A DNA stretch of 34,126 nt from Anaerolineales bacterium (GTDB lineage: Bacteria > Chloroflexota > Anaerolineae > Anaerolineales > Villigracilaceae), in the NCBI GenBank assembly GCA_014379595.1, contig JACMLM010000015.1, forward strand, positions 1-34,126, written 5' to 3'. Both the position numbers and the translations under genes were made by a program. Positions within the stretch are counted from its first letter, which is position 1; each line of letters starts with the position of its first letter. Of the stretch, positions 14,702 through 24,160 are shown in pieces. A model generated the notes under the pieces. That model searched no databases and was not told the origin of the DNA. It saw only the letters and a list, made by a program, of their open reading frames with translations.

Positions 14702-15688
14702 TTATGAAAATGCTTTTTCGTAGCCCGAGATAATTTTATCCCATAGCAAATTGGATTCCGCATCTATCGTTTGAAATTCAGGGTGTGCCTCAAACCAGGC
14801 AAGTGAGCGGCGCACTCCCTCACTCCATTTCACTTCGCAATTGTAATCTGGCACGAAGCGTTTGATCTTGCTATTGTCAAACACCACACTGTTGGATTTG
14901 TCACCGATCAGGCTGCCTACTGCATGTTCATCATATATGGCAATAAAATCGCTGGCGATGCGAACCACGTTCGGACTTAAGCCGAGAGCTTGATACGCTT
15001 CGAGGTAGATTTGATTCCAACTCAGCACTTCGTCTGATGTAATATGAAAAGCTTCGCCGATGGCATCTTTATTGCCAAGCAAGCCAACCAGACCTTTTGC
15101 AAAGTCATCATTCCAGGTCAACACCCACAGCGATGTACCATCGCCTGGGATAATAACCTTTTCGCTGCGTTTCATGCGGTCAATTAATGTCCACGTAAAT
15201 GGCATTTGGAAAGGCCCATATGTGTGCGATGGGCGAATGATGGTGACTGGGAATCCATCTTCACGGTATGTTTTCATCAATAAATCTTCGCAGGCAATCT
15301 TATTGCGTGAATATTCCCAATAGGGATTCTCCAACGGCGTCTCTTCTGTAATCAGATAATTCTGAGGCGGCTTTTGATAGGCGCTTGCGGAAGAGATAAA
15401 TACGAACTGATCTGTTTTATCGCGAAAGATTGAAATATCGCGTTCAATATCATTGGGAGAAAATGCAATGAAGTCCACAACTGCGTCGAAATGATGACCC
15501 GCTAACAGCGCGGAGAGATGCGCTGCATCAGCGTGGATATCTGCTTCTAGAATGGTCACATTTTTGGGGGCAGGGAATTTTGTCGAAGAGGAACGATTCA
15601 AAAGAAAAAGTTCGTGGCTACGCTTAAGCGCAAGGTTGCCACAGGCAGAAGAGATCAAACCTGTGCCACCAATAAACAGCAATTTCAT
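14702..15688 (-). CDS. NAD-dependent epimerase/dehydratase (extended SDR)
   Basis: 328 residues. The glycine motif GGTGLIS is near residues 7-13, and the active-site tyrosine/lysine pair is in YSRNK (Y-x3-K). HTYGPFQMP and 'VIIPGDGTSLWVLTWNDDFAKGLVGLLGN' are typical of SDR sequences in the sugar-nucleotide epimerase and CSP41-like groups. The substrate is unknown. Its ATG abuts the RarD stop (15689), so both are translated from one message. The gene stands between RarD and PFK, which gives no functional clue. Confidence 0.85.
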   Translation of the reverse strand: MKLLFIGGTGLISSACGNLALKRSHELFLLNRSSSTKFPAPKNVTILEADIHADAAHLSALLAGHHFDAVVDFIAFSPNDIERDISIFRDKTDQFVFISSASAYQKPPQNYLITEETPLENPYWEYSRNKIACEDLLMKTYREDGFPVTIIRPSHTYGPFQMPFTWTLIDRMKRSEKVIIPGDGTSLWVLTWNDDFAKGLVGLLGNKDAIGEAFHITSDEVLSWNQIYLEAYQALGLSPNVVRIASDFIAIYDEHAVGSLIGDKSNSVVFDNSKIKRFVPDYNCEVKWSEGVRRSLAWFEAHPEFQTIDAESNLLWDKIISGYEKAFS

Positions 15689-16585
15689 TTATCCTTCTCC
15701 TAATTCAGGAATGGGTTCGGCGGATGCACGGTTTGCAAGATAATTTTCGACGAGGAAAATAGCAAGCGCAACCCAGACAATGCCGAAGCCAATTAATTGA
15801 TTATGGCTGAACGGTTCTTTATAAACAAACACACCAAGTAAAAACTGGATCGTAGGCGCAATGTATTGAAGCAAGCCAACCACCCACAGCGGAATTGAAC
15901 GCGCCGCTGTGGCAAACATAAGCAGCGGGATCGTAGTAAAGAGGCCTGCACCGATCATAAGAAAATCTGAAGCAACACCCGTGTTAAGAAATGCGGCTGT
16001 CTGGTTGATCTGCGTAAAAACCAAATACACAAGTGCAGGGATAAAAAGAATGCCTGTCTCAATGGTGAGGCCATATAGTGAACCAAACGGAGAAAGCTTT
16101 TTGGCAAGACCATATAAAGCAAATGAAAATGCAAGACAAAGAGAAATATAAGGAAGACGGCCATATACAAAAGTTAAGTAGGCAACACCCAGCGTGGCGA
16201 GACCAACAGGAATCCATTGTACTAACCGCAAACGTTCTTTGAAAAAGATCACGCCCATTAATACACTGAGCAGCGGATTAATAAAATAGCCAAGACTGGT
16301 TTCAACAATAAAACCTGAATTAACTGCCCAAACATAAACAAGCCAATTAATACCGATCAGAACAGCAGCTATAGTGTAAACACGCAATACTCTAGTGGTT
16401 ACGGTTTTTTGAAATTCCGACCATTGTTTACTAAAAAATATGATCACCAACAATAAGAGAAATGACCAGATAATGCGATGCCCAATTAATTGAAGTACAG
16501 GAACATGATGAAGCAGCTTCCAATAAATTGGAAAGAATCCCCAGGTGACATATGCTCCGATTCCGTATAAGATTCCTTTATTCAT
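15689..16585 (-). CDS. rarD: EamA family transporter RarD
   Basis: A 298-residue membrane protein with about ten helices in two EamA repeats. The opening GILYGIGAYVTWGFFPIYWK and HRIIWSFLLL is characteristic of RarD. Further motifs are NWLVYVWAVNSGFIVETSLGYFINPLLSVLMGVIFFKERL and QYIAPTIQFLLGVFVYKEPF. The family belongs to the drug/metabolite transporter superfamily, and its physiological substrate is not established. GGAGA lies before the ATG. It forms a unit with the epimerase and PFK genes downstream. Confidence 0.92.
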   Translation of the reverse strand: MNKGILYGIGAYVTWGFFPIYWKLLHHVPVLQLIGHRIIWSFLLLLVIIFFSKQWSEFQKTVTTRVLRVYTIAAVLIGINWLVYVWAVNSGFIVETSLGYFINPLLSVLMGVIFFKERLRLVQWIPVGLATLGVAYLTFVYGRLPYISLCLAFSFALYGLAKKLSPFGSLYGLTIETGILFIPALVYLVFTQINQTAAFLNTGVASDFLMIGAGLFTTIPLLMFATAARSIPLWVVGLLQYIAPTIQFLLGVFVYKEPFSHNQLIGFGIVWVALAIFLVENYLANRASAEPIPELGEG

Positions 16586-16615
16586 TGATTCTCCGTGAAA
16601 TGATTTGAAATAAGA

Positions 16616-16642
16616 AGACCTTGTTGGATAGCAACAAGGTCT
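16616..16642. terminator. Perfect 11-base hairpin, possible terminator
   Basis: AGACCTTGTTG (16616-16626) and its complement (16632-16642) enclose a 5-base loop, 24 bases past the kinase stop. It lacks a strong T-run on either strand, so termination is likely but weak, or the hairpin may shape the 5' end of the rarD message. Confidence 0.5.
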
Positions 16643-16666
16643 CTGATGAGGGCGAAGATTATGTTC

Positions 16667-17500
16667 TTACAGCTTTCTCAAATACCACTTCCCTGAGACA
16701 ACTTCAGCCACATCACGTGCAAAGTCACCTGCTGTAGCGTAGCGGTCATCTGGGTCTTTCGCCATGGCTTTACTGATCACTTCCTGCCAGACCGCTGGAA
16801 TATTATTTTTCACTTTACGAATATCAGGGATAGGCATTTGGACGTGAGCATTAATAATCCCAGTAGCGGAATTACCCGAGAAAGGAAGCTGCCCTGTTAA
16901 TAAACGATATAGCACAATACCAAGCGAATATACATCAGAACGTCCATCTACTTCATCGCCTTTTATTTGTTCAGGACTCATAAAGGCAGGTGTACCTACC
17001 AACCATGTGCCATCATCATCGGTAAAGGTTTTGGATTTGGCGATCCCAAAATCAGAAAGAAAAATCTCGCCAGTAGAGTCGTATAAAAAATTGGAAGGCT
17101 TCACATCGCGGTGAATGATCTTGCGCGCATGTGCTGCATCCAACGCTTCAGCAATCCGTTTAAAAATATGAGCGATCTCAGTTAGTTTAACTTCCTCTTT
17201 TTTCAGACGGTCATCCAGAGAGCCGCCTGCCATATAACGCATAACAATATAGGGCTGTTCACCCTGTGAGCCAAAATCATAAATGGGGACAATACACGGG
17301 TGCTCAAGCGCAGCGATCAATTCAGCTTCCTGGAGAAAAAAGTCGCGATATACCTTATCTTCTATAGTACGGCTAAACATCAACACTTTTACAACAACTT
17401 GCCGCTGAATATAGGGATCACGGGCTAAAAAAATGACGCCCATACCGCCTTGCGTCAACTCTTTTTCGATTTCATAACGTCCAATAGTGGATATAGTCAT
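16667..17500 (-). CDS. Soluble serine/threonine protein kinase
   Basis: 277 residues containing only a Hanks-type kinase domain. The Gly-rich loop TQGGMGVIF is at about 16-24, ATP-binding Lys38 is in VVVKVL, the catalytic HRDVKPSN is at 130-137, DFG at 150-152, and GTPAFMSPEQ marks the activation segment end. There is no transmembrane helix or sensor domain (PASTA, WD or NHL), unlike many bacterial kinases, so it acts in the cytosol. AGAGA lies before the ATG. Its target is unknown; the DUF2203 gene upstream is on the same strand. Confidence 0.93.
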   Translation of the reverse strand: MTISTIGRYEIEKELTQGGMGVIFLARDPYIQRQVVVKVLMFSRTIEDKVYRDFFLQEAELIAALEHPCIVPIYDFGSQGEQPYIVMRYMAGGSLDDRLKKEEVKLTEIAHIFKRIAEALDAAHARKIIHRDVKPSNFLYDSTGEIFLSDFGIAKSKTFTDDDGTWLVGTPAFMSPEQIKGDEVDGRSDVYSLGIVLYRLLTGQLPFSGNSATGIINAHVQMPIPDIRKVKNNIPAVWQEVISKAMAKDPDDRYATAGDFARDVAEVVSGKWYLRKL

Positions 17501-17566
17501 CTTCTCTTAACCAGTCATTTTTAGGATGGAGAGTAGTATAGAACAATTCATTATATATGACAACAC

Positions 17567-17950
17567 TCATTCCCAATCGATCAGTTGCCGCCCCGAAAAC
17601 CCCGCTTCGACCTCATGCCAAAACTGTATACTATCCTCGTTATATTTCCAACACAAATACACTTCCCTGCCATTATGCAAAGCAACGAAATCTATTAATC
17701 CAACAGTCAAGTCTTTGACTTCGATTCCCATATCTTGAATTTTATGGAGAAGTAAATCAAGGCGATCAAAATCCTTCAGTAGCTTACTCAAAGTAGGATT
17801 CCCACCATTGCCTGCAGATTTCTCAACCAAATTCCACAGCTCTGGCTGGTGAATGCGAATCTTCTCCCCAATTTCCATCATCTCTTCAATTATTGGACGA
17901 ACAACAATTAATGCTTCGTTTGCTTCTTTGGGAGTGTAATATTGCGGCAT
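17567..17950 (-). CDS. DUF2203 family protein
   Basis: 127 soluble residues. It begins YYTPKEANEALIVVRPIIEEM, has a helical middle, then 'DLTVGLIDFVALHNGREVYLCWKYNEDSIQFWHEVEAGFSGRQLI', which is the family's hallmark ('G.vDF.a...GreV.LCW...E..I..WH....GF.GR'). Function is not established. GAGGA precedes the ATG. It ends 66 bases before the kinase start and may share its message. Confidence 0.85.
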   Translation of the reverse strand: MPQYYTPKEANEALIVVRPIIEEMMEIGEKIRIHQPELWNLVEKSAGNGGNPTLSKLLKDFDRLDLLLHKIQDMGIEVKDLTVGLIDFVALHNGREVYLCWKYNEDSIQFWHEVEAGFSGRQLIDWE

Positions 17951-17981
17951 AAATTCCTCGAACGAACAGTATACACCACTA

Positions 17982-18009
17982 AAATAGGCGACTCACGAGT
18001 CGCCTATTT
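17982..18009. terminator. 13-base perfect hairpin terminator
   Basis: AAATAGGCGACTC (17982-17994) and its exact complement (17997-18009) have a 2-base loop. It lies 22 bases past the stop of the minus-strand methyltransferase, and the AT-rich stem end provides a short U-run in the minus-strand transcript. Confidence 0.75.
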
Positions 18010-18031
18010 GATCTATATGGATAAAACTAGC

Positions 18032-18892
18032 TTAAGAATTTGAATGAGGTTTCTTTTGGAACAACATCCAAAACAAATCAAAAGTTGGATACGGTATCAC
18101 CATTTTATCAGGAATGATTCTCAGTCCGCCTTGCAGTGAACTGAGTGGAGAGCTTTGCAGCTTATATCCTAAAAGAGATTTTACATGTGCGCCATTTAGA
18201 CGTTTTGCCGGGCGTCCTCGTGCAACTTCGGAAAAACCATATTGAGCAACGAGGTTGCTCAACCCCAACGGCGAAAACCAATGCAACACACTTGGCGGGC
18301 TATATTCATGCCAGTTTTGACCTAAAAGGCGCGCAACCCAACTTTCTCTATTCCATGATTCGATCAGCCAGAAACCATTATCACGAGTGACATAAGCGGC
18401 TTTTTGCAACGCCTGACGAATATCTGAAAAGTGGGCAATGACCTGGATCATACTCACCAAATCAAATTGCTGAGTTGACGAAAAATTTTCAAGACCACCT
18501 GTTTCCATTTGAAGGCCAAGATGAGCACGGCCATGTGATGCCATGGATGCATTGGGTTCAAGTCCCATACCCTGCCAGCCACTTTCCTGAAATCCTTTAA
18601 GCAAAAAGCCCGCAGCAGCTCCCACATCAAGCATAGTGCCTGGTATAGTATATTTTTTCAAAAGAGCGCCATATCGCTTTCCATGTTCTAAAAGAAGCTT
18701 TTCTTCCCCAAGATAATCGGAATAGCCTGCTGCGCCACCCGTAAAATATTCATCCTGATAAATCTGGCTGGTATGTTCAGCAGAGGGTGTTATTTCGACA
18801 AAGCGGTGATGACAAGCTACACATTCGCAAATCCAATATTCATATTTCTGAAAAACGCGATGGGCTGGGCTATTACAGATTGGGCAATTCAT
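18032..18892 (-). CDS. SAM-dependent methyltransferase with N-terminal zinc ribbon
   Basis: 286 residues. An N-terminal CPIC...CECVAC cluster (residues about 3-29) forms a zinc ribbon. The methyltransferase domain follows, with motif I MLDVGAAAGFLLKG and a Q(V)IAHFSD-type motif near the middle. The layout (zinc ribbon plus Methyltransf_23) is common near polysaccharide or secondary metabolite genes. The start is placed at 18892 (AGAGGA before ATG), which gives MNCPICN directly; a 17-residue longer frame exists. Substrate unknown. Not linked to the copper genes that begin further on. Confidence 0.82.
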   Translation of the reverse strand: MNCPICNSPAHRVFQKYEYWICECVACHHRFVEITPSAEHTSQIYQDEYFTGGAAGYSDYLGEEKLLLEHGKRYGALLKKYTIPGTMLDVGAAAGFLLKGFQESGWQGMGLEPNASMASHGRAHLGLQMETGGLENFSSTQQFDLVSMIQVIAHFSDIRQALQKAAYVTRDNGFWLIESWNRESWVARLLGQNWHEYSPPSVLHWFSPLGLSNLVAQYGFSEVARGRPAKRLNGAHVKSLLGYKLQSSPLSSLQGGLRIIPDKMVIPYPTFDLFWMLFQKKPHSNS

Positions 18893-18973
18893 AATTTCCT
18901 CTTTTATTTTGTGATAACTTCCATCATAGCTATAGAAACACAATCCTAAAAAAACTTCTCACAAACATCTACT

Positions 18974-19186
18974 TTATACAAGCACAGCTTGATATCCCTT
19001 TTTCTTCGCGGCAGCGATAATTTGGTCCTCATTAACTTGTGTCTCGTCAAATACGACGATCATTTCCAGTCTGTGATAACTGGCATTGACCTCTTTGACT
19101 CCCTCGAGAGAGTCTTCGATGGATTCGAGTTTCATGGCGCAATTCGTACAATGCATGTCTTCCACGCGAAAGGTTTTTTTGATCAT
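18974..19186 (-). CDS. HMA-domain copper chaperone-like protein
   Basis: 70 residues forming a single heavy-metal-associated domain. MHCTNC places the metal pair at Cys13 and Cys16, followed by the alternating strands 'GVKEVNASYHRLEMIVVFDE' and 'QIIAAAKKKGYQAVLV'. It would carry Cu(I) in the cytosol to the HMA domains of the adjacent P-type ATPases. AGAGG precedes the second of two adjacent ATGs at 5-base spacing, so the start is set at 19186. It lies 10 bases after the TauE-cupredoxin gene and is the last gene of the copper block. Confidence 0.85.
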   Translation of the reverse strand: MIKKTFRVEDMHCTNCAMKLESIEDSLEGVKEVNASYHRLEMIVVFDETQVNEDQIIAAAKKKGYQAVLV

Positions 19187-19196
19187 CATTGCCTCT

Positions 19197-20399
19197 TTAT
19201 TCAAAAACGATCTGTCCCGTGTACATTCCCATGGAACAGGTGAAGAAGAGAGTCGAACCTGCCTTTTGCGCAGGGATATTCACCTGGACAGTGCCTGTAT
19301 CAGGAAGCAGTTCATAAAAGTCCAAGGCGGGAATGACAAAGTCACGCGCGCAGGAATATGTTTCATTGGTAATCAAATTCAGCTTGAGTTCTTTGCCAGC
19401 AGGGGCTTTCAAGGTGCCTGGAAAATACCCACTGTTTTCCACGTTCAAGACGAGCTCACCTTGGGACACGAATGACTCTGAAGACTCCACTGCCGATGCT
19501 GATTCATTTGTGGACAAGAATAGGTTACGAGTCAAATTTTGAAATGACAGAGGCGAACCTATTAAGTTGAGTCCACCATCCAGAGTCACAAATCCAAAAA
19601 TCAAAACGAGAACTGCAACGAATCGCATAAAGAATTTTTCGAGTCGCGCACCAAGTTCAGTTGTCAAGTATGCAACAAGGAAAAAGACAGGGCTTGTGCC
19701 AAGCGTGAACGCAAACATCAATGCCGCGCCCATTACAACACTTCCGGTTCCAAGCGCGGTAGCCATCATGGCCTGCGTAATACCACAGGGGATGAAGACC
19801 GTAAGCGCGCCGAGGAAAAGAGGTGTAACAGTATCTGTGCCTTTGGCTGTACGGCGGATGTAGCGAGTGATAAATTTCGGCGGTTCAATAGAGAAGTAAC
19901 GAAAGATGGGATGCACGTTGAACATGCGCATTGCATTACCGATCATGAAGATGCCAATGGCTATCAGGAGGAAAGCGCGAGTCATTGGACTAAGCGTGAG
20001 GTAGGAACCCAACCAGCCAAGCAACGCACCCAGCAAAGTATATGTGATGAGTTTTGCGACGAGAAATAAGAATATGGGAAGGGCACTGTTTGTGCGCAGA
20101 TTCGTTTTGACTTTCTCTTTTTTGCTTTGTACAGTGTGCTCAACATAGTCCTGTTCGATTTGATGGGCAAGAGAACTTGCCAGCAATCCCCCCTGCACCG
20201 CGAGACAACTCAACCCGCCTGTAGTAACACCTGTGATGAAGGCAACCAAAAGCTGACTCATTGCGCTTGAGTCTGTGTTTAGCGTGAAGGCTTGCATATT
20301 AGGCTGAAAAATGATCAGCATAAAAGCAATTGCAACAAGTACTACACCAAGCATAACGATACTAACTGAATCAACGGAAGGTTTTTGTTTTTTTGACAT
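19197..20399 (-). CDS. TauE/SafE-like (UreH-type) membrane protein fused to a cupredoxin
   Basis: 400 residues. One N-terminal helix leads into a multi-helix region (about 45-290) of the sulfite exporter/UreH-type fold, with 'GGLSCLAVQGGLLASSL' and 'FIPCGITQAMMATALGTGSVVMGAALMFAFTLGTSPVF'. A C-terminal extracytoplasmic domain (about 312-400) resembles a cupredoxin, with ETYSCARDFVIP and a final FTCSMGMYTGQIVFE that provides Cys and Met ligands. GAGGT precedes the ATG. It sits between CopA and the HMA chaperone. The fusion suggests metal capture outside coupled to transfer through the membrane; the transported species is inferred to be copper. Confidence 0.85.
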   Translation of the reverse strand: MSKKQKPSVDSVSIVMLGVVLVAIAFMLIIFQPNMQAFTLNTDSSAMSQLLVAFITGVTTGGLSCLAVQGGLLASSLAHQIEQDYVEHTVQSKKEKVKTNLRTNSALPIFLFLVAKLITYTLLGALLGWLGSYLTLSPMTRAFLLIAIGIFMIGNAMRMFNVHPIFRYFSIEPPKFITRYIRRTAKGTDTVTPLFLGALTVFIPCGITQAMMATALGTGSVVMGAALMFAFTLGTSPVFFLVAYLTTELGARLEKFFMRFVAVLVLIFGFVTLDGGLNLIGSPLSFQNLTRNLFLSTNESASAVESSESFVSQGELVLNVENSGYFPGTLKAPAGKELKLNLITNETYSCARDFVIPALDFYELLPDTGTVQVNIPAQKAGSTLFFTCSMGMYTGQIVFE

Positions 20400-20418
20400 A
20401 TTACCTCAATATATGAAA

Positions 20419-22842
20419 TTAAATCTTCTGTCTTCGCAATCGCAAGCTATTACTCACTACAAAGACACTGCTGAACGCCATTGCACCAGCAGCAAGCATC
20501 GGGTTCAAATACCCTAATGCGGCGGCAGGGATCAACACCACATTATAGAAAAATGCCCAGAACAAATTTTGCTTTATTGTTGAAAGAGTCTTGCGCGAAA
20601 GATTAATTGCGCGCGCAACGCCTCGCAAGTCTCCGCTCATCAACGTTACGGGCGCTGCGGCCATAGCTACATCTGTTCCTGTGCCAATCGCGAGTCCCAC
20701 ATCCGCTTGAGCAAGGGCAGGCGCATCGTTGACACCGTCACCCACCATGGCAATAACATTCGGGATTCGGGATTCGAGATTCGGTGTTTGGAGTTTTTTG
20801 ACTTCAGAAGATTTTCCTTCTGGTAACACTTCGGCTAATACATGATCAACGCCAACTTGCTTTGCAATGGCTTCCGCAGTTTTTTGATTGTCGCCAGTGA
20901 TCATCACAACTTTCAAATTCATCTTGTGCAATTCTGCAATCGCGTCCTTCGAGTTATCTTTGATCGTATCTGCCACGGCAATAATTCCTGCAGCGACATT
21001 ATCAATCGCAACCAACATCGCTGTCTTCGCTTCAGATTGAAGACGCACCACTTCGGACTCTAGATTTCCCAATTGGATTCCTCGCGCCTGAAACATTCTC
21101 ACGTTTCCGACAATAACGCTTCTTCCTTCGACATCAGCCTGCACGCCATGCCCAGCCTCTGCTTTAAAACCAGTGGGTTCCACTAACTTCAATCCGCGAG
21201 TGGTTGCCTCCGCCCAAATAGACTCACCCAGCGGATGTTCACTCCCTTTTTCAACAGAAGCGGCGAGGCGAAGTAGTTCGTCGTTTGTAATTTGCAATTG
21301 GTGATTGGTAATTATGTCAGTTACGGTGGGCTGACCTTTCGTGATCGTCCCAGTTTTATCTAAAATCACCACATTCACTTTTCCTGCGCGTTCCAATGCC
21401 TCGCTATTGCGAAATAAAATTCCAATTTCTGCGCCTTTTCCAGAACCAACCATAATGGCAGTGGGCGTGGCAAGCCCCATTGCACACGGACAGGCAATCA
21501 CCAACACAGCCACCATGTTGATCAATGCCCGCTGGAAATCGCCAGGGTCGCCAATAAAGTACCAGCCTGCAAAAGTAGCCAATGCAATCCCAATGACCAC
21601 AGGCACAAAAATCCCTGAGACCTGGTCCACGAGTTTTTGGATCGGCGCCTTGCTTCCCTGCGCATCTTCAACTAGTTTGACAATTTGGGCAAGCGCGGTT
21701 TCCTTGCCAACTTTTGTCGCTTCAAATTTGAGCAAACCAAGTTTATTTAATGTCGCGCCAATCACAGGATCACCCTGCTTTTTCTCAACGGGAAGCGATT
21801 CACCGGTCAACATGGATTCGTCAATTGTGCTTCGTCCTTCCACCACCACGCCATCCACAGGAATTGTTTCGCCAGGTTTTACGAGGAGCATGTCTCCGAC
21901 GCGTACATCATCAATCGGCAGATCCACCTCAACGTCCAAACGAATGACGCGCGCGGTTTTGGCGCGTAATCCCATTAATTTCTTGATCGCTTCGGAGGTT
22001 CGTCCTTTTGCACGCGCTTCCAAAAATTTTCCCAGCCGAATCAAAGTGATGATCACAGCCGATGTTTCAAAATAAACGTGGCCTGAAATCAAGCCCAGTG
22101 TGATGATGATCGAATAGAAATAGGCAACTGATGTACCCATCGCAATGAGCACATCCATATTGGCTGAACCATTGCGAAGCGACTTATACGCGCCAACATA
22201 ATATTGCCCGCCTACATAAAATTGGACCGGGGTGGCAACCAACCACATGGCGTAATGTACCCACTCGGCATGTGACCACATTCCAAGCAGGCCAAAATCG
22301 CGCAGCATGGAAAATATAAAGAGCGGTACCGTGAAAACCAAACCAATGATGAATAACCTGTGTTGCTCATTAATCTCATGCTCACGCGCTTTGGCTTCGG
22401 CATCTTCTGCTTCGCCGCCAAGTTCCATGGCTTCAAATCCCGCGGATAAAACTGCGCGGCGCAACTCAGCCTGGGTGATGATGGTTGGTACATATTTCAC
22501 ACGTGCTTTTTCAGTAGTGAATGATACTTGCGCGTCGAGCACGCCTTCAAGTTTGACGAGGGCCTTCTCAAGGCGACGAGCATCATTATCATCAGAGAGT
22601 CTTTTAATAACCAAATCCGCTTCGCCAGTGGCAACGCCATAACCTGCACGATTGACTCGCGCGATCATATCGGGAAGTCCGAGTTTGGCAGAATCAAAAT
22701 CGACTGTGGCGCGTTCAGACGACAGGTTGACAATTGCTGTATTCACACCGTCCAGTTTTTTGAGATTGCGCTCAACGGTCGCGACACAATTCGCACAGGT
22801 CATGCCCGTGATGGGAAGGGTTAATTGTTTGGTATTAGACAT
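20419..22842 (-). CDS. copA: Copper-translocating P1B-type ATPase
   Basis: 807 residues. HMA domain 1 has GMTCANC at 13-19. HMA domain 2 (about 76-140) lacks CxxC, so it probably cannot bind metal. Membrane CPC is at about 451-453, DKTGT at 495-499, the HP loop SEHPLG near 534-539, TGDN in the P-domain, and GDGVNDAP at about 702. The last helices have FFYN and AMAFSS, matching Cu(I) specificity. It pumps Cu(I) out of the cytosol. The ATG at 22842 is preferred, since an upstream frame would overlap the DUF2085 gene. Two loops of the ATP-binding domain are encoded by heptad repeats (511-520 and about 685-695). Confidence 0.95.
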   Translation of the reverse strand: MSNTKQLTLPITGMTCANCVATVERNLKKLDGVNTAIVNLSSERATVDFDSAKLGLPDMIARVNRAGYGVATGEADLVIKRLSDDNDARRLEKALVKLEGVLDAQVSFTTEKARVKYVPTIITQAELRRAVLSAGFEAMELGGEAEDAEAKAREHEINEQHRLFIIGLVFTVPLFIFSMLRDFGLLGMWSHAEWVHYAMWLVATPVQFYVGGQYYVGAYKSLRNGSANMDVLIAMGTSVAYFYSIIITLGLISGHVYFETSAVIITLIRLGKFLEARAKGRTSEAIKKLMGLRAKTARVIRLDVEVDLPIDDVRVGDMLLVKPGETIPVDGVVVEGRSTIDESMLTGESLPVEKKQGDPVIGATLNKLGLLKFEATKVGKETALAQIVKLVEDAQGSKAPIQKLVDQVSGIFVPVVIGIALATFAGWYFIGDPGDFQRALINMVAVLVIACPCAMGLATPTAIMVGSGKGAEIGILFRNSEALERAGKVNVVILDKTGTITKGQPTVTDIITNHQLQITNDELLRLAASVEKGSEHPLGESIWAEATTRGLKLVEPTGFKAEAGHGVQADVEGRSVIVGNVRMFQARGIQLGNLESEVVRLQSEAKTAMLVAIDNVAAGIIAVADTIKDNSKDAIAELHKMNLKVVMITGDNQKTAEAIAKQVGVDHVLAEVLPEGKSSEVKKLQTPNLESRIPNVIAMVGDGVNDAPALAQADVGLAIGTGTDVAMAAAPVTLMSGDLRGVARAINLSRKTLSTIKQNLFWAFFYNVVLIPAAALGYLNPMLAAGAMAFSSVFVVSNSLRLRRQKI
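20760..20794 (-). repeat. Translated heptad repeat array inside copA (second array)
   Basis: Five 7-base units on the plus strand: TCGGGAT, TCGGGAT, TCGAGAT, TCGGTGT, TTGGAGT. Read in copA they encode the [10 protein letters not shown] segment between 'VKKLQ' and 'VIAMVGDG', where the neighbouring CopA has only AEGKQ. This lengthens the loop by about six residues. Confidence 0.8.
21285..21312 (-). repeat. Translated heptad repeat array inside copA (first array)
   Basis: Four 7-base units on the plus strand: TTGTAAT, TTGCAAT, TGGTGAT, TGGTAAT. They encode [10 protein letters not shown] between VTDI and DELLRL. Unlike the second array, the loop length here is similar to that of the other CopA, so replacement rather than net insertion may have occurred. 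Confidence 0.65.
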
Positions 22843-22858
22843 AATTCTCACTTTTGAT

Positions 22859-23611
22859 TTAGATTTTTTCAAATGCCTTTTCAATATTTAGATCTACTTT
22901 GCCTAGCTGCTGATCAATATCTTCTACATGAAAAATAAGAGAGACGGTAAACCAGGCAATGCCCAACCCTGCCAGAAATCCTGTAACAAGACGCATCCAC
23001 GAATTAAATGAACCGAGTGCATCGCCCGCGTAAAACGAAGCAGGGAAAGAATTACTGGTTAACATGGCAAGCCACTGGTTTGTATCGCGAAACCCCTGAC
23101 CAATTCCTGCAAAGTCGCTAAGTGTGTGCGTTCCACCATCAAAAATCATTGGAAGCAAGAGGAGTATAAATCCCCACCACTTCAATGGCTTGACTTTGCG
23201 TCGAAGCGGCCACCACAGTGCTGCGAACAACCAAATACTGGTGTAGAACCAGATCATGCGATCAGACCAGGCAACCTTCCAACCAATATCCGCGTTGCCA
23301 ACAAATTTCCGTAAGACCAGTGGATTGATCGTATTCTGCCACATGGACTGGATTTCCGTGAGCGAGTACATACTCTTTTGGCCGAAAAGAAAAAATGAAC
23401 GCTCTGGCAATTGATGACAGAAAAACGAGTAAATGAAATAGATTGCGTTGCCCGTCTTTGTCCATCCAAAATTCATCATTACGGGAGCCAGCCATGGCAA
23501 AAAGACCCATAAGCCATAAACGACAAGGAATATTTCAAACCAGTGGTGAGTAAGCCAACTACCAAAAGTTTGGAGAGTGTATGGTTTTGTCTGTGCAATC
23601 ATAGTAGACAT
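22859..23611 (-). CDS. DUF2085 family membrane protein
   Basis: 250 residues with about five helices. The family signature appears as [17 protein letters not shown] (about 61-77), with Cys-His near the membrane surface, then a periplasmic-side loop and TM helices including '[32 protein letters not shown]'. DUF2085 proteins have no established function. Cys/His in the CHQ motif could bind metal, and here the gene lies between CopA (gap 16 bases) and the lipoprotein gene, so a role in copper handling is plausible. Starts at 23611 or 23602 (second ATG) cannot be separated. Confidence 0.82.
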   Translation of the reverse strand: MSTMIAQTKPYTLQTFGSWLTHHWFEIFLVVYGLWVFLPWLAPVMMNFGWTKTGNAIYFIYSFFCHQLPERSFFLFGQKSMYSLTEIQSMWQNTINPLVLRKFVGNADIGWKVAWSDRMIWFYTSIWLFAALWWPLRRKVKPLKWWGFILLLLPMIFDGGTHTLSDFAGIGQGFRDTNQWLAMLTSNSFPASFYAGDALGSFNSWMRLVTGFLAGLGIAWFTVSLIFHVEDIDQQLGKVDLNIEKAFEKI

Positions 23612-23683
23612 ATCCTAGAGTATATTCGATATAAAACAAGATCATTGACATAGATTTACGCGTCCTAATAATAGGAACTCCTT

Positions 23684-24160
23684 TTATTTTAATTCCCATT
23701 CAAAGATACGCGTGGGAGCGTCTACGTTGAGGATGGTGAGGGTGAGTTTTGTCGCGCCTTCGAGAATGGACTTACCATCTTTAGTCGCAGGAAAGATCAA
23801 CTTGCCTTCCACATGATGGCCGCCGAGCGGCGCGTCCCAGAGGGTGGCTTCCACGCTGACACCTGTGTCGGTGGTGAGAGTGGATAGAGTTGCCAAATCC
23901 ATGCTCAGGTCAATGGAGTGGGTGTCCATGACCACGTCAAATTCAAGCGTGTCAGTTGGCGCATTCATGTTGAGTGGGGTAATTTCAAAGATTATTGCAC
24001 CTTGCTCATCAGTACGCATGGCAGAATCATTTGAAGGGGAAGAAGACTCGGTCGAAACAGAATCAGACTGAGGGTCATCCTGAGCAGCAGTTGAAGTAGC
24101 AGAACATGCGGCAAGCACAAGGGATAAAGTCAAAAGCGCAGGCAGGATAATTCGTTTCAT
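23684..24160 (-). CDS. Lipoprotein of a copper-associated type, unknown function
   Basis: 158 residues. Signal peptide with lipobox LAAC, so it is lipid-anchored outside the membrane. A Ser/Asp/Thr-rich linker leads to a domain with 'DTLEFDVVMDTHSIDLSMDLATLSTL' and 'LWDAPLGGHHVEGKLIFPA', then ending 'TRIFEWELK'. The GGHH and MDTHS positions could bind metal. GGAGA precedes the ATG, which overlaps the upstream CCxHH gene stop by 4 bases, so the two are translationally coupled and probably act together. No family name is recognised. Confidence 0.7.
   Translation of the reverse strand: MKRIILPALLTLSLVLAACSATSTAAQDDPQSDSVSTESSSPSNDSAMRTDEQGAIIFEITPLNMNAPTDTLEFDVVMDTHSIDLSMDLATLSTLTTDTGVSVEATLWDAPLGGHHVEGKLIFPATKDGKSILEGATKLTLTILNVDAPTRIFEWELK

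Noticed and set aside
19187-19204. TTG start for the HMA chaperone at 19204
   Set aside because: It overlaps the upstream gene and lies before the AGAGG site; the ATG at 19186 has proper spacing.
21341-22075. Long plus-strand open frame of 244 codons
   Set aside because: Lies fully antisense to copA, whose motifs are complete; low-complexity Ser/Thr/Pro composition and no ribosome site.
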